A stretch of 64,000 nt of DNA from an uncultured Succinivibrionaceae bacterium (lineage in GTDB: Bacteria > Pseudomonadota > Gammaproteobacteria > Enterobacterales > Succinivibrionaceae): positions 1 through 64,000 of the forward strand of contig CALXOV010000060.1 in NCBI GenBank assembly GCA_944390105.1, given 5' to 3'. The translations under genes were made by a program, and so were the position numbers. Shown here in pieces: positions 49,163-59,236 of this stretch (positions within the stretch are counted from its first letter, which is position 1; each line of letters starts with the position of its first letter). The notes below the pieces were generated by a model. That model did no database searches, was not told the origin of the DNA, and was given only the letters and a program-made list of their open reading frames with translations.

Positions 49163-49763
49163 CATTATTGTGCTGGCATCTTCTAATGCCGGTAAAGCGC
49201 GTGAATTTAGTAAGCTGTTAAGCCCGCTAGGCTACGAAATTCGTCTGCAAAAAGCATACGGCGTCAGCGATGCTGAGGAAAACGGCGCTAGCTTTTTAGA
49301 AAACGCTTTAATCAAGGCCCGTCATGCTGCGGCCTGCACCGGACTGCCGGCCCTTGCTGATGATTCAGGCATTTGCGTGGAGGCTTTAAATGGGGCTCCG
49401 GGAATTTTATCTGCGCGTTTTGCCGGCGAGCACGGCAATGATGCGGCCAATAATGCCAAGCTGCTTGAGCTGTTGCAAAACTATCCGCGTCCGGAGCAGC
49501 GCCGCGCGGCCTATGTGTGTGCGTTAGCCTTGGTGCGCCATGGCAATGATCCTCTGCCTTTGACGGCGGTGGCGCATTGGGATGGCAGTATCGGCGCTGA
49601 GCCTTTAGGTCAGGGCGGTTTTGGGTACGATCCGCTGTTTGTGGTGCAAGGACGCGGCCTTACTGCCGCGCAGCTGCCGGAGGAGGTTAAAAACTTAATT
49701 TCACATCGTGCGCGAGCGCTGTGCAAGCTCACCGCGCTTTTGGAGCGTTATCCCCTTGTCTAA
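49152..49763 (+). CDS. rdgB: dITP/XTP pyrophosphatase RdgB
   Basis: Cleans the nucleotide pool by hydrolysing non-canonical purine triphosphates (dITP, XTP). The 203-residue product has LASSNAGKAREFSKLL at the N-terminus, the metal/base motif ALADDSGICVEALNGAPGILSARFAG, and FGYDPLFV. Start is ATG 49152, inside the upstream flavoprotein; hemW follows with overlap. Confidence 0.96.
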   Translation: MASNIIVLASSNAGKAREFSKLLSPLGYEIRLQKAYGVSDAEENGASFLENALIKARHAAACTGLPALADDSGICVEALNGAPGILSARFAGEHGNDAANNAKLLELLQNYPRPEQRRAAYVCALALVRHGNDPLPLTAVAHWDGSIGAEPLGQGGFGYDPLFVVQGRGLTAAQLPEEVKNLISHRARALCKLTALLERYPLV

Positions 49764-50946
49764 GCTGCCGCCGCTTGGCTTGTACGTTCATTACCCCTTT
49801 TGTCAGCGTAAATGCCCGTACTGCGATTTTAACTCTTATACCAAGGCGCGCTATGCGTTACAGGTAAGTGATAGCGCCTATACGCAGGCTTTGCGGCTTG
49901 AATTAATTGCCGCCAAGCCTTTATTAAGCGGGCGGCAGTTTGCTTCCGTCTTTATTGGCGGCGGCACTCCGTCGCTGTGGCCGCTTGAGGAGGTAAATTG
50001 CCTGCTGACGACGCTAAAGGCGCACGATCTGCTACTGCCTGACGCCGAGATTTCCCTTGAAGTAAATCCCGGTACGGCAGCAGATGCAGCGTATTTTGCC
50101 AAACTGCGCGCCTGCGGCGTCAATCGCCTGAGTATCGGTGTGCAGAGCTTTAATGATGATCATTTAAAACGTCTTGGGCGCATTCATGACAGTGCTGTAG
50201 CTAAGCGTTCGTGTGCGGCAGCGCGTGCTGCCGGCTTTACTCAGCTAAACCTTGATATCATGCACGGTCTGCCGGCGCAGAGCGTGGCGCAGGCGATGGA
50301 AGATCTGGCCACTGCCGCGCAGTATGCCACGCACTTATCGTGGTATGAGCTTACCTTAGAGGAGGATACGGTCTTTGGGCAACATCCGCCAAAGCTTCCG
50401 GATGAGGATACCCTCGCGGAAATTGAAGCGCACGGCTTTGCCTTGTTGCAGCAATTGCAGTTCAAGCGCTATGAAATCTCCGGCTTTACGCGCGCTAAAC
50501 CCTGTGTGCACAACCTGAATTATTGGCGCTTTGGCGATTATTTAGGCCTGGGTGCCGGAGCTCATTCAAAGCTCTCGCAGTGCGATGCATCCGGGCAGCT
50601 GCAAATACTGCGCCGCGCCGATCCGGCGCTTCCTGAGGCATATCTTAAGGCGGCGCTTAATAATGCAACTGCGCTGTTGTATCAGGGGGAATATGCGCTG
50701 ACGCAGGTCGCAGCTGAAGATCTGCCTTTTGAGTACATGCTAAATCGCCTGCGTTTGTTTGAGCCCGTACCGCTTGCTGAGTATTGTGCGCTAACCGGTT
50801 TGTCTTGTGATACGGTATTGCCGGCGCTGCAGCCTGCCTTTGAGGATGGGCGCCTGCAGCTTGCGCCCGATGGCAAGACGCTTAGTGTCAGTGCGTATGG
50901 GCATTTGATGCTCAATTCAATTTTAGAGCTCTTGTTGCCGCGTTAA
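49756..50946 (+). CDS. hemW: Radical SAM haem chaperone HemW
   Basis: A coproporphyrinogen oxidase-like radical SAM protein acting as a haem chaperone for respiratory enzymes. The HxxxCxxxCxxC cluster motif is VHYPFCQRKCPYCDFNSY. SAM-binding landmarks include FIGGGTPSLW and NRLSIGVQSFND; the C-terminal part (YWRFGDYLGLGAGAHSKL) is HemN/HemW-like. The start is uncertain: TTG 49756 with GGAG upstream (8-base overlap with rdgB) or GTG 49708. It lacks the N-terminal Cys of true HemN. The rdgB-hemW order is classical. Confidence 0.94.
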   Translation: MSKLPPLGLYVHYPFCQRKCPYCDFNSYTKARYALQVSDSAYTQALRLELIAAKPLLSGRQFASVFIGGGTPSLWPLEEVNCLLTTLKAHDLLLPDAEISLEVNPGTAADAAYFAKLRACGVNRLSIGVQSFNDDHLKRLGRIHDSAVAKRSCAAARAAGFTQLNLDIMHGLPAQSVAQAMEDLATAAQYATHLSWYELTLEEDTVFGQHPPKLPDEDTLAEIEAHGFALLQQLQFKRYEISGFTRAKPCVHNLNYWRFGDYLGLGAGAHSKLSQCDASGQLQILRRADPALPEAYLKAALNNATALLYQGEYALTQVAAEDLPFEYMLNRLRLFEPVPLAEYCALTGLSCDTVLPALQPAFEDGRLQLAPDGKTLSVSAYGHLMLNSILELLLPR

Positions 50947-51012
50947 GCTTGAGTGCCTGCAAGATAGCGGGCTTAGCCATCGCTTTGCGATGGGTATAAG
51001 CTCTAGATACAA

Positions 51013-51041
51013 CTCAGCCCGGCACCTGAGCCCGGGCTGAG
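51013..51041. terminator. Terminator between hemW and pyk
   Basis: CTCAGCCCGG and CCGGGCTGAG form a perfect 10-bp stem with a 9-base loop between convergent genes. Confidence 0.7.
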
Positions 51042-51081
51042 CGCTGTTGACGCTAAACTTCTGCCTAGCCTAAAGCCGCGC

Positions 51082-52503
51082 TTAGATGGTGTGCAGCGAG
51101 AAGGTATTGGTGGTGCCGGAGGGCACTAAGGCCCCGGAGACCATCACGATATTGTCGCCTTGCTTGGCAAGCCCTGTCTCAAGGGCGAGCTTCTTGCCTA
51201 AAGCAAAGAACTCATCTGTGGAATTGATGCGATTGACCAGCTGAGGGATCACGCCGCGCACTAAGCACAGCTGACGTGCGGTTTTCATATGCGGGGTCAA
51301 CGCTAAGATATGGGCATGCGGGAAAAATTTACGCAGCGCACGCGGCGAAGATCCGCGCTCGGTGGCTACCACGATAAGCGGAATGTTTAAACTTTCCGCA
51401 GCTTCCACTACGCCCATGCAGATAGCATCGGTAATGGCGGCGGTGCCGGCGGTGGCGAGCTTGGCGCGGCTTAAGCGCGGCTCAACTTCGCGATCGGTTC
51501 GCTGGCAGATGGTGGACATGGTGCGGACGGCTTCAAGCGGGTACTTACCCTTGGCCGACTCACCAGACAGCATTACTGCATCGGAGCCGTCTAAAATCGC
51601 ATTAGCCACGTCGCCCGCCTCGGCGCGAGTAGGACGCGGATTCTTAATCATCGAATCAAGCATCTGGGTGGCGGTAATGACGATCTTGCCTTCTTCATTG
51701 CAGCGCTTAATGATATGCTTCTGGGCAAAAATCACTTCCTGCACCGGGATCTCGACGCCTAAATCACCGCGCGCTACCATGATGCCATCGGCACACTGCA
51801 GAATTTCCTCGAAGTTATCGAGGCCTTCTTGGTTTTCAATTTTGGCGATGATCTTGATGTCTTGTCCACCGTTGGCGTCTAAGAACTCACGGATATCCAT
51901 GACATCGCGGCGATTGCGGGTAAACGAAGCGGCGATGAAATCGACATTACGCTTAATGCCAAATAACAGATCATTCTTGTCATGCTCGGATAAAAACGGC
52001 ATGGTGATGTGAGTATTGGGCAGATTGACGCCTTTCTTCTCACCTAAAATCCCGTTATTGAGCACTTCGCACTCCACTTCAGTAGCGGTAGTAGCTAAGA
52101 CTTTTAAGGCAATTAAGCCGTCATCAAGCAGGACGGTATCGCCCGGCTTTAAATCCTTAGCTAAATCGGCATAGGTAACCGCGATGCGCTGGCGATTGCC
52201 CACTACGCTGCTGTCGGTGGTGATGGTGAGCTTCTGGCCGGTAACCAGCTGAATTTCCTGCCCCCCCTCTAAGGTGCAGGTACGGATTTCTGGGCCGCGG
52301 GTATCTAGCAGCACGGCAAAGATGCGCCCGCTTTCTTGCATGATAGTCTCAAGATTGGTAATACGGCCGCCGTGCTCTTCAAAATCGCCGTGGGAGAAGT
52401 TAAGACGCATGACATTCATGCCGCTGTTGAGCAGCTGTTCCATCATAGCGCGCTGTTCAGATTTCGGTCCGATGGTACACACCATCTTAGTTTTCTTTAG
52501 CAC
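51082..52503 (-). CDS. pykF: Pyruvate kinase (PykF type)
   Basis: Last step of glycolysis, making ATP and pyruvate from phosphoenolpyruvate. The 473-residue protein has [27 protein letters not shown], active site [25 protein letters not shown], and [21 protein letters not shown]. The C-terminal allosteric domain is complete. In a PEP-to-oxaloacetate fermenter it competes with the succinate branch. Transcribed alone, followed by the terminator at 51013-51041. Confidence 0.95.
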   Translation of the reverse strand: MLKKTKMVCTIGPKSEQRAMMEQLLNSGMNVMRLNFSHGDFEEHGGRITNLETIMQESGRIFAVLLDTRGPEIRTCTLEGGQEIQLVTGQKLTITTDSSVVGNRQRIAVTYADLAKDLKPGDTVLLDDGLIALKVLATTATEVECEVLNNGILGEKKGVNLPNTHITMPFLSEHDKNDLLFGIKRNVDFIAASFTRNRRDVMDIREFLDANGGQDIKIIAKIENQEGLDNFEEILQCADGIMVARGDLGVEIPVQEVIFAQKHIIKRCNEEGKIVITATQMLDSMIKNPRPTRAEAGDVANAILDGSDAVMLSGESAKGKYPLEAVRTMSTICQRTDREVEPRLSRAKLATAGTAAITDAICMGVVEAAESLNIPLIVVATERGSSPRALRKFFPHAHILALTPHMKTARQLCLVRGVIPQLVNRINSTDEFFALGKKLALETGLAKQGDNIVMVSGALVPSGTTNTFSLHTI

Positions 52504-52721
52504 TGATAGTCCCCTCTAAAGTGATTTGCGTGCCCTAGGCGTGACGGCACTTTTTTTATGTGATTAATACGCGCGCGCATTATAGCAAAAAGGGGATTTA
52601 AATGCTGAAAAAGGACGTTAAGCCCAGCAAAAGGGGCCGTTTGGCGAGTTTAATGTAAGCAAGCCGTAAGCGGCAGGCAAAGCTGCAGTAAATAGGTAGG
52701 AAAAGGCAAGAATGAGGGGCT

Positions 52722-52755
52722 GAAAAAAGGAAAAGCGGAGCTGATGCTCCGCTTT
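52722..52755 (-). terminator. Terminator of frdABCD
   Basis: AAAGCGGAGC and GCTCCGCTTT form a perfect 10-bp stem with loop TGAT. Read on the minus strand it is followed by a U-rich run (complement of AAAAAAGGAAA). Confidence 0.9.
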
Positions 52756-52775
52756 ACCATTTGCTTGCCTGAAGC

Positions 52776-53147
52776 TTAGAACAGCTTGCAGTAAATTAAG
52801 AACTGCAGCGCTAACGCGGCAAAGGACAGCGCGGCAGCCAGGCCGTAGAATACGAACCAGTGCAGCTTAGTCACATGCACAGTTAAGTCGTGCAGGGTGT
52901 GGTAGATGCGGTGGCAGGCATGCCAAACTACCAGGAAGATAGTACCGAACAGGCACAGGCTCATGAACCAATTGCCCAGAAGACCCTTGACCTGATTGAA
53001 GTTCAACAGGCCAGCATCAATGGTCGGCGATGAGAAGCCTGCGGCCAGCAGAACTAACAGCACGGCCGGGATCGCAATGCCCAGCACCATGCCGCCGGCA
53101 CCGAAAAGCAGCCAATAAATAGGCTCGTCAGAACGGGGTGAATGCAT
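52776..53147 (-). CDS. frdD: Fumarate reductase membrane anchor FrdD
   Basis: A 123-residue, three-helix anchor that with FrdC binds menaquinol and holds FrdAB to the membrane. Segments are WLLFGAGGMVLGIAIPAVLLVLLAAG, WFMSLCLFGTIFLVVWHACHRIYHTLHDL and WFVFYGLAAALSFAALALQFLIY. The HRIYHTLHDL motif is the conserved FrdD signature. Start ATG 53147; last gene of frdABCD. Confidence 0.95.
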   Translation of the reverse strand: MHSPRSDEPIYWLLFGAGGMVLGIAIPAVLLVLLAAGFSSPTIDAGLLNFNQVKGLLGNWFMSLCLFGTIFLVVWHACHRIYHTLHDLTVHVTKLHWFVFYGLAAALSFAALALQFLIYCKLF

Positions 53148-53160
53148 CTTCAGATCTCCC

Positions 53161-53610
53161 TTACATGGTGGCAAAAGCCACAACTAAGATGACGACAGTG
53201 GCACCAGCCAGCGCGCCGTAGCAGCCGCCTAACATGAAGTAGTCCGGCACTAGATCGGTGGTGTTTTTGTTCATGAACACGCGCATCGACTTCGGCATTA
53301 AGGCGAAGAAGGTGACGGCATGGAACAAGCTTGCACCTAAGGCCGCTAAGTTCAGCAGCATCACGATCGGATTGCCGACGAAGGAATTAACCCACCACAG
53401 ATACGGGGCTACATCGGCCTCAGTCGGGTTCTCCACCAGATTGCACATGGCAAACAGGAACACGCCTAAGATGAGCTCGCAGGCAACAAACAGCGCCATG
53501 AAGCAGGTGCCTTCACGCACCATGTAGCGGGTCAGGTACGGAACCTTAGTCCACCAGTTCCACTCCACTTTAGGAGTGTAGGGCTTGCGGTATGATTTTA
53601 CTTCGCTCAT
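53161..53610 (-). CDS. frdC: Fumarate reductase membrane anchor FrdC
   Basis: A 149-residue anchor with three helices. It starts with a hydrophilic stretch and the signature WWTKVPYLTRYMVREGTCFMALFVACELILGVFLF, as in E. coli FrdC. An extra acidic loop (NLVENPTEADVAPYLWW) lies between helices 1 and 2. Three bases separate it from frdB; frdD begins 13 bases after its stop. Confidence 0.95.
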   Translation of the reverse strand: MSEVKSYRKPYTPKVEWNWWTKVPYLTRYMVREGTCFMALFVACELILGVFLFAMCNLVENPTEADVAPYLWWVNSFVGNPIVMLLNLAALGASLFHAVTFFALMPKSMRVFMNKNTTDLVPDYFMLGGCYGALAGATVVILVVAFATM

Positions 53611-53613
53611 TTT

Positions 53614-54363
53614 CTACTCCGGCTTAAACATTCTGATGACGTAGTCGGTAGCGCTCATCTTCTTGCCAAGGAGCAGCGCCGCAGACGGATCGACGTGCTT
53701 GGGGCAGACTTCAGAGCAGTAGCCGACCGAAGTGCAGCTCCACACGCCTTCTTCGGCATTCATATACGGCATACGCAGCGCTTTGCCGCCGTCACGATTG
53801 TCGATGTTGTAGCGGTACAGCAGGGTCAGCGCAGCCGGACCGATGAAGTCCTTATTGAGCTTGTACTGCGGGCAGGCTGCGTAGCAGCAGCCGCAGTTAA
53901 TGCATTGGGCAAACTGGCGATAAGCTTCCATCTGCTGCGGGGTCTGACGATATGCCTTGGTAAGCGGCATATTTTTGTCTTTCTCCGCCGGGATGATGTA
54001 GGGCTTAATGCGCTCAATCTTCTCAATTAAGTCCGAGATGTCCACAACTAAGTCGCGCTCAATCGGGAAGTTATCAAGCGGCGCAATGTGCATCTCTTTG
54101 CCTTCATAGTCGCGCAGGAAGGTCTTGCAGGCCAAATGCGGCACGCCGTTGACCATCATGCCGCAGGAACCGCACACTGCCATACGGCAGGACCAGCGGA
54201 AGGACAGCGAAGGCTCAAAATGATCCTTAATATAGAAAAGAGCTTCTAAGACGGAAGTCTCGTGGATGTAGGGAACATCAAACGTCTGTTCCCACGGCTT
54301 CTCGTCCTGCTCCGGACGGTAGCGCACCACGGTGATCTTCATGGTTTTCTTTGACTGTTCCAT
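53614..54363 (-). CDS. frdB: Fumarate reductase iron-sulfur subunit FrdB
   Basis: Carries electrons from menaquinol to the flavoprotein through three clusters. Ligands are visible: [2Fe-2S] in [15 protein letters not shown] and the preceding loop, [4Fe-4S] in [12 protein letters not shown], [3Fe-4S] in [17 protein letters not shown]. The 249-residue length is normal. Its ATG overlaps the frdA stop by one base (TAATG), so translation is coupled. Confidence 0.97.
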   Translation of the reverse strand: MEQSKKTMKITVVRYRPEQDEKPWEQTFDVPYIHETSVLEALFYIKDHFEPSLSFRWSCRMAVCGSCGMMVNGVPHLACKTFLRDYEGKEMHIAPLDNFPIERDLVVDISDLIEKIERIKPYIIPAEKDKNMPLTKAYRQTPQQMEAYRQFAQCINCGCCYAACPQYKLNKDFIGPAALTLLYRYNIDNRDGGKALRMPYMNAEEGVWSCTSVGYCSEVCPKHVDPSAALLLGKKMSATDYVIRMFKPE

Positions 54364-56186
54364 TATTTAGCAGCCTCCTTGGTAGTCTCCTTGGCCTTGC
54401 GTGCGGCTTCTGCAGCCTCAGCTTCCGCACCGTAGACGCGCTTGGCCGGCTGGAAGGTCGTGATCTTGACGTCGCTGTAGGAAATATCAGGCAGACCGGT
54501 TTCCTTATTTAAGATAGCCAGGGTGTGCTTGAGGAATTTCTTATCATCACGCTGCGTGTAAGCACCGTTCGGACCGTCTAAGCGCTGATGCGAGCCGCGG
54601 GATTCCTTACGGTTAATCGCGGAGTACACCATCGTCTGCGCACAGTCTAAGGTATAGCCTAACTCAATTAAGTTCATCCACTCAGTGTTGAACACGCGAC
54701 CACGATCGCTCAGCGGGATCTTCTTGAGGCGCTCTTTGCAGTTCTTTAAGACCTCAATGGTTTCCTTCATGGTGGTTTCTTCACGGTAAATACCGACGCC
54801 CTTTTCCATGCTCTCGCCCATATCGGTGCGTACTTTGTACTGCGATTCGTCGCCCTGGACATCAAACAGCGACAGAGCGCGCTTCTCTGCTTCAGCGGCC
54901 TGACGATCGAGCTCCTTGCTGTCGAAGTCTTCCATGCTTTCAGCACGCTTGGCGGCTTCATCGCCGGCCACCTTGCCAAAGACCACGGTCTCAACTAAGG
55001 AGTTAGAGCCTAAGCGGTTAGCGCCGTGGATACCCACTGAGGCGCATTCACCGGCGGCATACAGACCCGGCATGCGGGTTGCAGTCTTGCCGTCAGTTTC
55101 AATACCGCCCATGGTGTAGTGCACTACCGGGCGTACCGGCACCGGCTGCTTGACAGGATCAACGCCAGAGTAAGTCTGAGCTAACTCACAGATGAGCGGC
55201 AGACGCTCGTGTAGGTACTTCTCGCCTAAATGCGTTAAGTCTAAGTGGACGGCCTCGCCTAACGGATACTTAATGGTACGGCCCTTCTTGGACTCCTGCC
55301 AGAAAGCCTGGGAGACACGGTCACGCGGACCTAATTCCATGTACTTGTTCTTCGGGTGGCCTACCGGAGTTTCCGGGCCTAAACCGTAGTCCTGCAGGTA
55401 GCGGTAACCATCCTTGTTGTACAGCACACCGCCTTCACCACGGCAGCCTTCAGTCATCAGAATGCCGCAGCCGAGCAGACCGGTCGGGTGATACTGCACG
55501 AATTCCATATCGCGAATCGGTACGCCGTGACGATAGGCCAGCGCAATGCCGTCGCCGGTCACGATGCCGCCATCGGTATTGAAGATATAGGCACGGCCAG
55601 CACCGCCCGTGGCGATAACTACGGACTTGGCATTGATCTGACGGAAGATGCCGTTCTGCAGGTCGTAGCACACCACGCCGCGGCAGACGCCTTCTTCAAC
55701 TAACAGATCGAGCACAAAGTGTTCGTCAAAGCGCTTGATGGACGGGAATTGGATCGAGGCCTGGAAGAGGGTGTGCAGCATGTGGAAGCCGGATTTATCC
55801 GCAGCGAACCAAGTGCGCGGCACCTTCATGCCGCCAAAGCGGCGTACGTTGACGTCACCATCAGGCTTACGGCTCCACGGGCAGCCCCAGTGCTCTAGTT
55901 GGAACAGCTCTTCGGTGGTGTGACGAACGAAGTATTCAACGACATCCTGTTCGCACAGCCAGTCGCCGCCGGCAACGGTATCCTCAAAATGCTTCTGATA
56001 TGAGTCGTCATCGCGGATCACGCCGGCAGCGCCGCCTTCAGCGGCTACGGTGTGACTGCGCATCGGGTAAACTTTGGAAATGAGTGCAATGCGAAGCGAG
56101 GGATTAGCCTGGGCTACTGCAATAGCAGCGCGCAGACCGGTACCGCCCGCACCGACGATCGCAACGTCAGTTTGAATTTTTTCCAC
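54363..56186 (-). CDS. frdA: Fumarate reductase flavoprotein subunit FrdA
   Basis: The catalytic subunit, reducing fumarate to succinate with covalent FAD; the terminal reductase of anaerobic respiration on fumarate. The 607-residue protein has the FAD fold [19 protein letters not shown], the flavinylated His motif [28 protein letters not shown], the active-site region [10 protein letters not shown], and [12 protein letters not shown]. The start codon is GTG (56186) behind TTAGGAGA. First gene of frdABCD; a palindrome sits in its promoter. Confidence 0.97.
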   Translation of the reverse strand: MEKIQTDVAIVGAGGTGLRAAIAVAQANPSLRIALISKVYPMRSHTVAAEGGAAGVIRDDDSYQKHFEDTVAGGDWLCEQDVVEYFVRHTTEELFQLEHWGCPWSRKPDGDVNVRRFGGMKVPRTWFAADKSGFHMLHTLFQASIQFPSIKRFDEHFVLDLLVEEGVCRGVVCYDLQNGIFRQINAKSVVIATGGAGRAYIFNTDGGIVTGDGIALAYRHGVPIRDMEFVQYHPTGLLGCGILMTEGCRGEGGVLYNKDGYRYLQDYGLGPETPVGHPKNKYMELGPRDRVSQAFWQESKKGRTIKYPLGEAVHLDLTHLGEKYLHERLPLICELAQTYSGVDPVKQPVPVRPVVHYTMGGIETDGKTATRMPGLYAAGECASVGIHGANRLGSNSLVETVVFGKVAGDEAAKRAESMEDFDSKELDRQAAEAEKRALSLFDVQGDESQYKVRTDMGESMEKGVGIYREETTMKETIEVLKNCKERLKKIPLSDRGRVFNTEWMNLIELGYTLDCAQTMVYSAINRKESRGSHQRLDGPNGAYTQRDDKKFLKHTLAILNKETGLPDISYSDVKITTFQPAKRVYGAEAEAAEAARKAKETTKEAAK

Positions 56187-56274
56187 GTGTATCTCCTAAG
56201 CTTCAAAAACCGTCTCTCGGGGAAAAGCAGACCCCTGTGAGCTGGCTTCAAAACAGCAAGCAAAAAACACTTTT

Positions 56275-56304
56275 AGTATAAACCAAAACGATAAAATTTA
56301 TCGT
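56275..56304 (-). promoter_or_regulatory. Candidate frd promoter with overlapping palindromic operator
   Basis: On the minus strand a TATACT (56280-56275) lies about 90 bases before frdA. Upstream, ACGATAAAATTTATCGT (56288-56304) is a 17-base perfect palindrome overlapping the -35 area, where a repressor or a class II activator would bind. It is not an FNR consensus (TTGATnnnnATCAA). Confidence 0.5.
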
Positions 56305-56807
56305 GACGTGCTTTAAATAATCGGAGCTTGCGTTGCCATATAGGGCTAGATTTTTAACTGAAAGCCGCGAAATTCCCCATGCGTCAGCTCGGGGATGAAA
56401 ACGGCACGGGCGATGCTGCATCGGCCGTTGTTGCTTACTGATATCTCGTTATATGATCTCTGTATTCGCATCAAGGTTATACCAGATACATGGCAGCATA
56501 AATCTTGCAAGAAAAGAGCGCGGCGACGCATGGTTAGTTTTGCTCAAGCTGATGGGGCTTAGTGGACAAGCCCGCAGTGATGCGGGAGCTGCACGCTAAG
56601 TTAGCTTGTGCATCGCAGCAGGCAAGGAGCGATATGGAATTGAGAGCAACGACAAAGGATCGCTGACGGATACCGTTTAATATAAAAGCAGATCTTTTGG
56701 TTAAATAATAAATCATGCTCTTAAGTCCGCATGCGGTAGTTCATAGTGTAGTAGCAAATTTAGCGCTGATTTAGCCTAAAGTGGCGCGGTCTGCTCCGCC
56801 TTAGGTT
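56305..56807. other. Interval between frdA promoter and the EAL gene
   Basis: No gene is supported. Short minus-strand frames (56346-56531, 56534-56716) lack ribosome sites. The sequence is moderately AT-rich and might include the terminator of the GGDEF-EAL gene, which I could not define. Confidence 0.4.
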
Positions 56808-58949
56808 TCAGCAATCAGTCAGTGGGGCAGGCGGTGCATCGCACAAGGTGATGAAATCGTGCAGCGGGAGAGGTTTACTAAAATAAAAGCCCTGCAGATA
56901 ATCAAAGCCTAGATCTTTTAGCATTTGCACTTGTTCGCGGCGCTCGACCCCCTCAGCTACCGCCTTAATGCCGCGCTGATGCACGAGTGTTAAAAAGCTT
57001 TTGACGGTGGTATAAGCGTTATTGCCCACCGTCAGCGCGTCGATGATTTTCTTGTCAAACTTGATGGTGGTCATCGCCAGATTAGCAAAGGTCAACAGAT
57101 TGGCCGAGCCTACGCCATAATCATCCACGGCTACTTTAAAGCCCTTGTCAGTCAGTGCGTGCGTGACATCAACTAAGGTCTGATGCTCGCGTTCCTCAAT
57201 TGATTCCGTGACCTCAATATAGACCAAGCCGGGGTCAATGCAGGTTTGCTTAACAATTTCCTCCAGTTTTTTCACAAAGTCAGGCGCAGTTACGGTAAAG
57301 CGCGAGAAATTAGTGGCCAGCGGCACAATGTTTAAACCTTGTGTAAGCCGGGATTTAATCAGTTCACAGGTTTTTTTGAACATATAAAAATCAATCTCAC
57401 CGGTCATATTCATTGCTTCAAGCAAAGGAATAAAACGCACCGGTGAAATGAAAGTGTTGTGGTAGTTGAGGCGTACTAAAGCCTCACCCTTGGCCAAATG
57501 TCCCTGCGTATCAAAAATTGGCTGAATATAGGCCGTAAAAGCGCCATGTTGTAATAAGGTCTTGATGGTATGTGGCTGCGACAGCCGCTGCAGGATCTGA
57601 TCGGAGCTGGGACGATAGCGCGGGCGTAGCGGATGCGTGTGATAAAAATGCTGCTTTTGCACCAGCATCTGGGTGGAAGCATTAGTGATAAGCTGTTGGT
57701 AGTCGTTGGCATTGCCTAAGGCGCCGCCGACCGAAGCGCTAAAGCCTAAACCGCCGGCAAAGGTGGAGCGGATAGTAAAGCGCGCTTCATCGAACATGCG
57801 CGCGGAGATATTGGAAAAAGTTACCGCAAATTCATCATCGCCAAGGCAATAGCATTGCTCTAAGCCGTACAGCTGCGTCAGTACGGAGGCGGTTTTCTTT
57901 AAGATGTCATCGCCCTGCGCGTGTCCGGCGTCATCGTTAATTGCTTTCAGACCGTTGATGTCAACAATAATGATGCCTAAGTTGGCACGCCGTTCGCAGC
58001 TTTGTTCGAGATCCTTCATGAAGCAGGCGCGGTTATACAGACCGGTGCGGGCATCGTGGTAGAGTATGTGTTCTAAGGAAGTCTGATGCTTTTGCCGGTA
58101 CAAGCTGCCGGCGAGCAGGGCCGCGATATTGTGCAGTTTTTCGCGATGTTTGGCCAAGGCCAGCGCATCGGGATTATCAATGATAAGCAGTCCTTGGCGA
58201 CGCCCTTCAAAGAATAAAGGGTGGCAGTAAAAGGAGGTAATGCCATTTTCCCTGTAGAAAGCAGCTGAGTTGGGAAAACCGGCAGCCGCTTGCTGCGGAT
58301 CTTGAACTAAGATATCACGCCGCCCCTTAAAGCGCTTTTCCCAGGTACGCACAAAATCCATGTTTTGTCTAAGCGCAAAATTAACTATTTCGACAGTACC
58401 CTTGGCAGTTTGCTGCGCACAGGAGGTAGTTTGCGTATCTTCTTCAGTGTAGCTGTAGACTCCGATGCGTTTGCCGTGCATCAGCTTAAGCAGCTGGGCT
58501 AACACGGTGTTTAAGATGGTGGTAAAGCGGATATGGCGGCAATTTAACAGGTTGATGAGATTGCGGTAAATTTTGTTGATATCGCGCTCATCACGCCGCG
58601 CTTCATGCAGATCGATAAAATCGGAGATGTCTGAGGCAATCTCAATGCGTGCTAAGCGGCCGTTAAACTCAATCAGCGAATCGCTGACCTTGTAGACGCG
58701 GTTTAGCAGGCGGTTGTGGGTGGTCCAAGTATAAAATTTACTTGGGCAGAGTTTGGCATTGGTGCAGAACTCACAGGGCCGGTCGAAGCCCATGATGACT
58801 TCATAGCATTTGCGCCCGATGACATTGGAACGGTGCATGCGGAAGGCCTTGAGCATAGCGTTGTTGACATAAAGAAGCTCGTAGGTATCAATATCTGCAA
58901 CGTAGACCAGTTCATTGATAGCTTCTAGGATGCTCTTGTGTAAAGGCAT
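56808..58949 (-). CDS. PAS-GAF-GGDEF-EAL c-di-GMP phosphodiesterase
   Basis: A 713-residue signalling protein. Domains: PAS (about 8-105) with four cysteines (Cys48, 59, 62, 68, from KCYEVIMGFDRPCEFCTNAKLC) that could bind a metal or sense redox; GAF-like (130-290); GGDEF (about 300-440) degenerate at the active site (CLGDDEFAV instead of GGDEF); EAL (about 465-705) with catalytic residues intact: GEALVRL, TNFSR, YIEVTES, AVDDYGVG, IKFDKK, AEGVE and YLQGFYFSKP. It therefore probably degrades c-di-GMP. Cytosolic; the ATG at 58949 has AAGGAG upstream. c-di-GMP lowering would favour flagellar motility. Confidence 0.92.
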   Translation of the reverse strand: MPLHKSILEAINELVYVADIDTYELLYVNNAMLKAFRMHRSNVIGRKCYEVIMGFDRPCEFCTNAKLCPSKFYTWTTHNRLLNRVYKVSDSLIEFNGRLARIEIASDISDFIDLHEARRDERDINKIYRNLINLLNCRHIRFTTILNTVLAQLLKLMHGKRIGVYSYTEEDTQTTSCAQQTAKGTVEIVNFALRQNMDFVRTWEKRFKGRRDILVQDPQQAAAGFPNSAAFYRENGITSFYCHPLFFEGRRQGLLIIDNPDALALAKHREKLHNIAALLAGSLYRQKHQTSLEHILYHDARTGLYNRACFMKDLEQSCERRANLGIIIVDINGLKAINDDAGHAQGDDILKKTASVLTQLYGLEQCYCLGDDEFAVTFSNISARMFDEARFTIRSTFAGGLGFSASVGGALGNANDYQQLITNASTQMLVQKQHFYHTHPLRPRYRPSSDQILQRLSQPHTIKTLLQHGAFTAYIQPIFDTQGHLAKGEALVRLNYHNTFISPVRFIPLLEAMNMTGEIDFYMFKKTCELIKSRLTQGLNIVPLATNFSRFTVTAPDFVKKLEEIVKQTCIDPGLVYIEVTESIEEREHQTLVDVTHALTDKGFKVAVDDYGVGSANLLTFANLAMTTIKFDKKIIDALTVGNNAYTTVKSFLTLVHQRGIKAVAEGVERREQVQMLKDLGFDYLQGFYFSKPLPLHDFITLCDAPPAPLTDC

Positions 58950-59236
58950 GCTCACTCCTTGCCGACAAGAGCGCAGAGCGCGTCCGTATCGAGCATATTA
59001 TTATGATTTATAGTCTTAACAGTATAAGGTTAAATTTCGGCAGAAGTCGCTGAGTTGCCGCAAAATTTTTGATGATGAGAGCAAAAAATTTGCGGCTGTC
59101 GCTGATCACGCCCCCTAAGCGCAGCCCTTTAGTAGTAAGCGCGCGGAGAAGAGCGGTACTTAATGATGAGCTTTGCGGAAAATGGAGGCGACATGGTAGG
59201 CTTAATCTCGGCGCATACACTTAAGGGGGGAAGCTT

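Noticed and set aside
51362-52012. 216-codon frame antisense to pyk
   Set aside because: It mirrors a conserved enzyme gene and has a Ser/Arg-rich composition typical of antisense frames.
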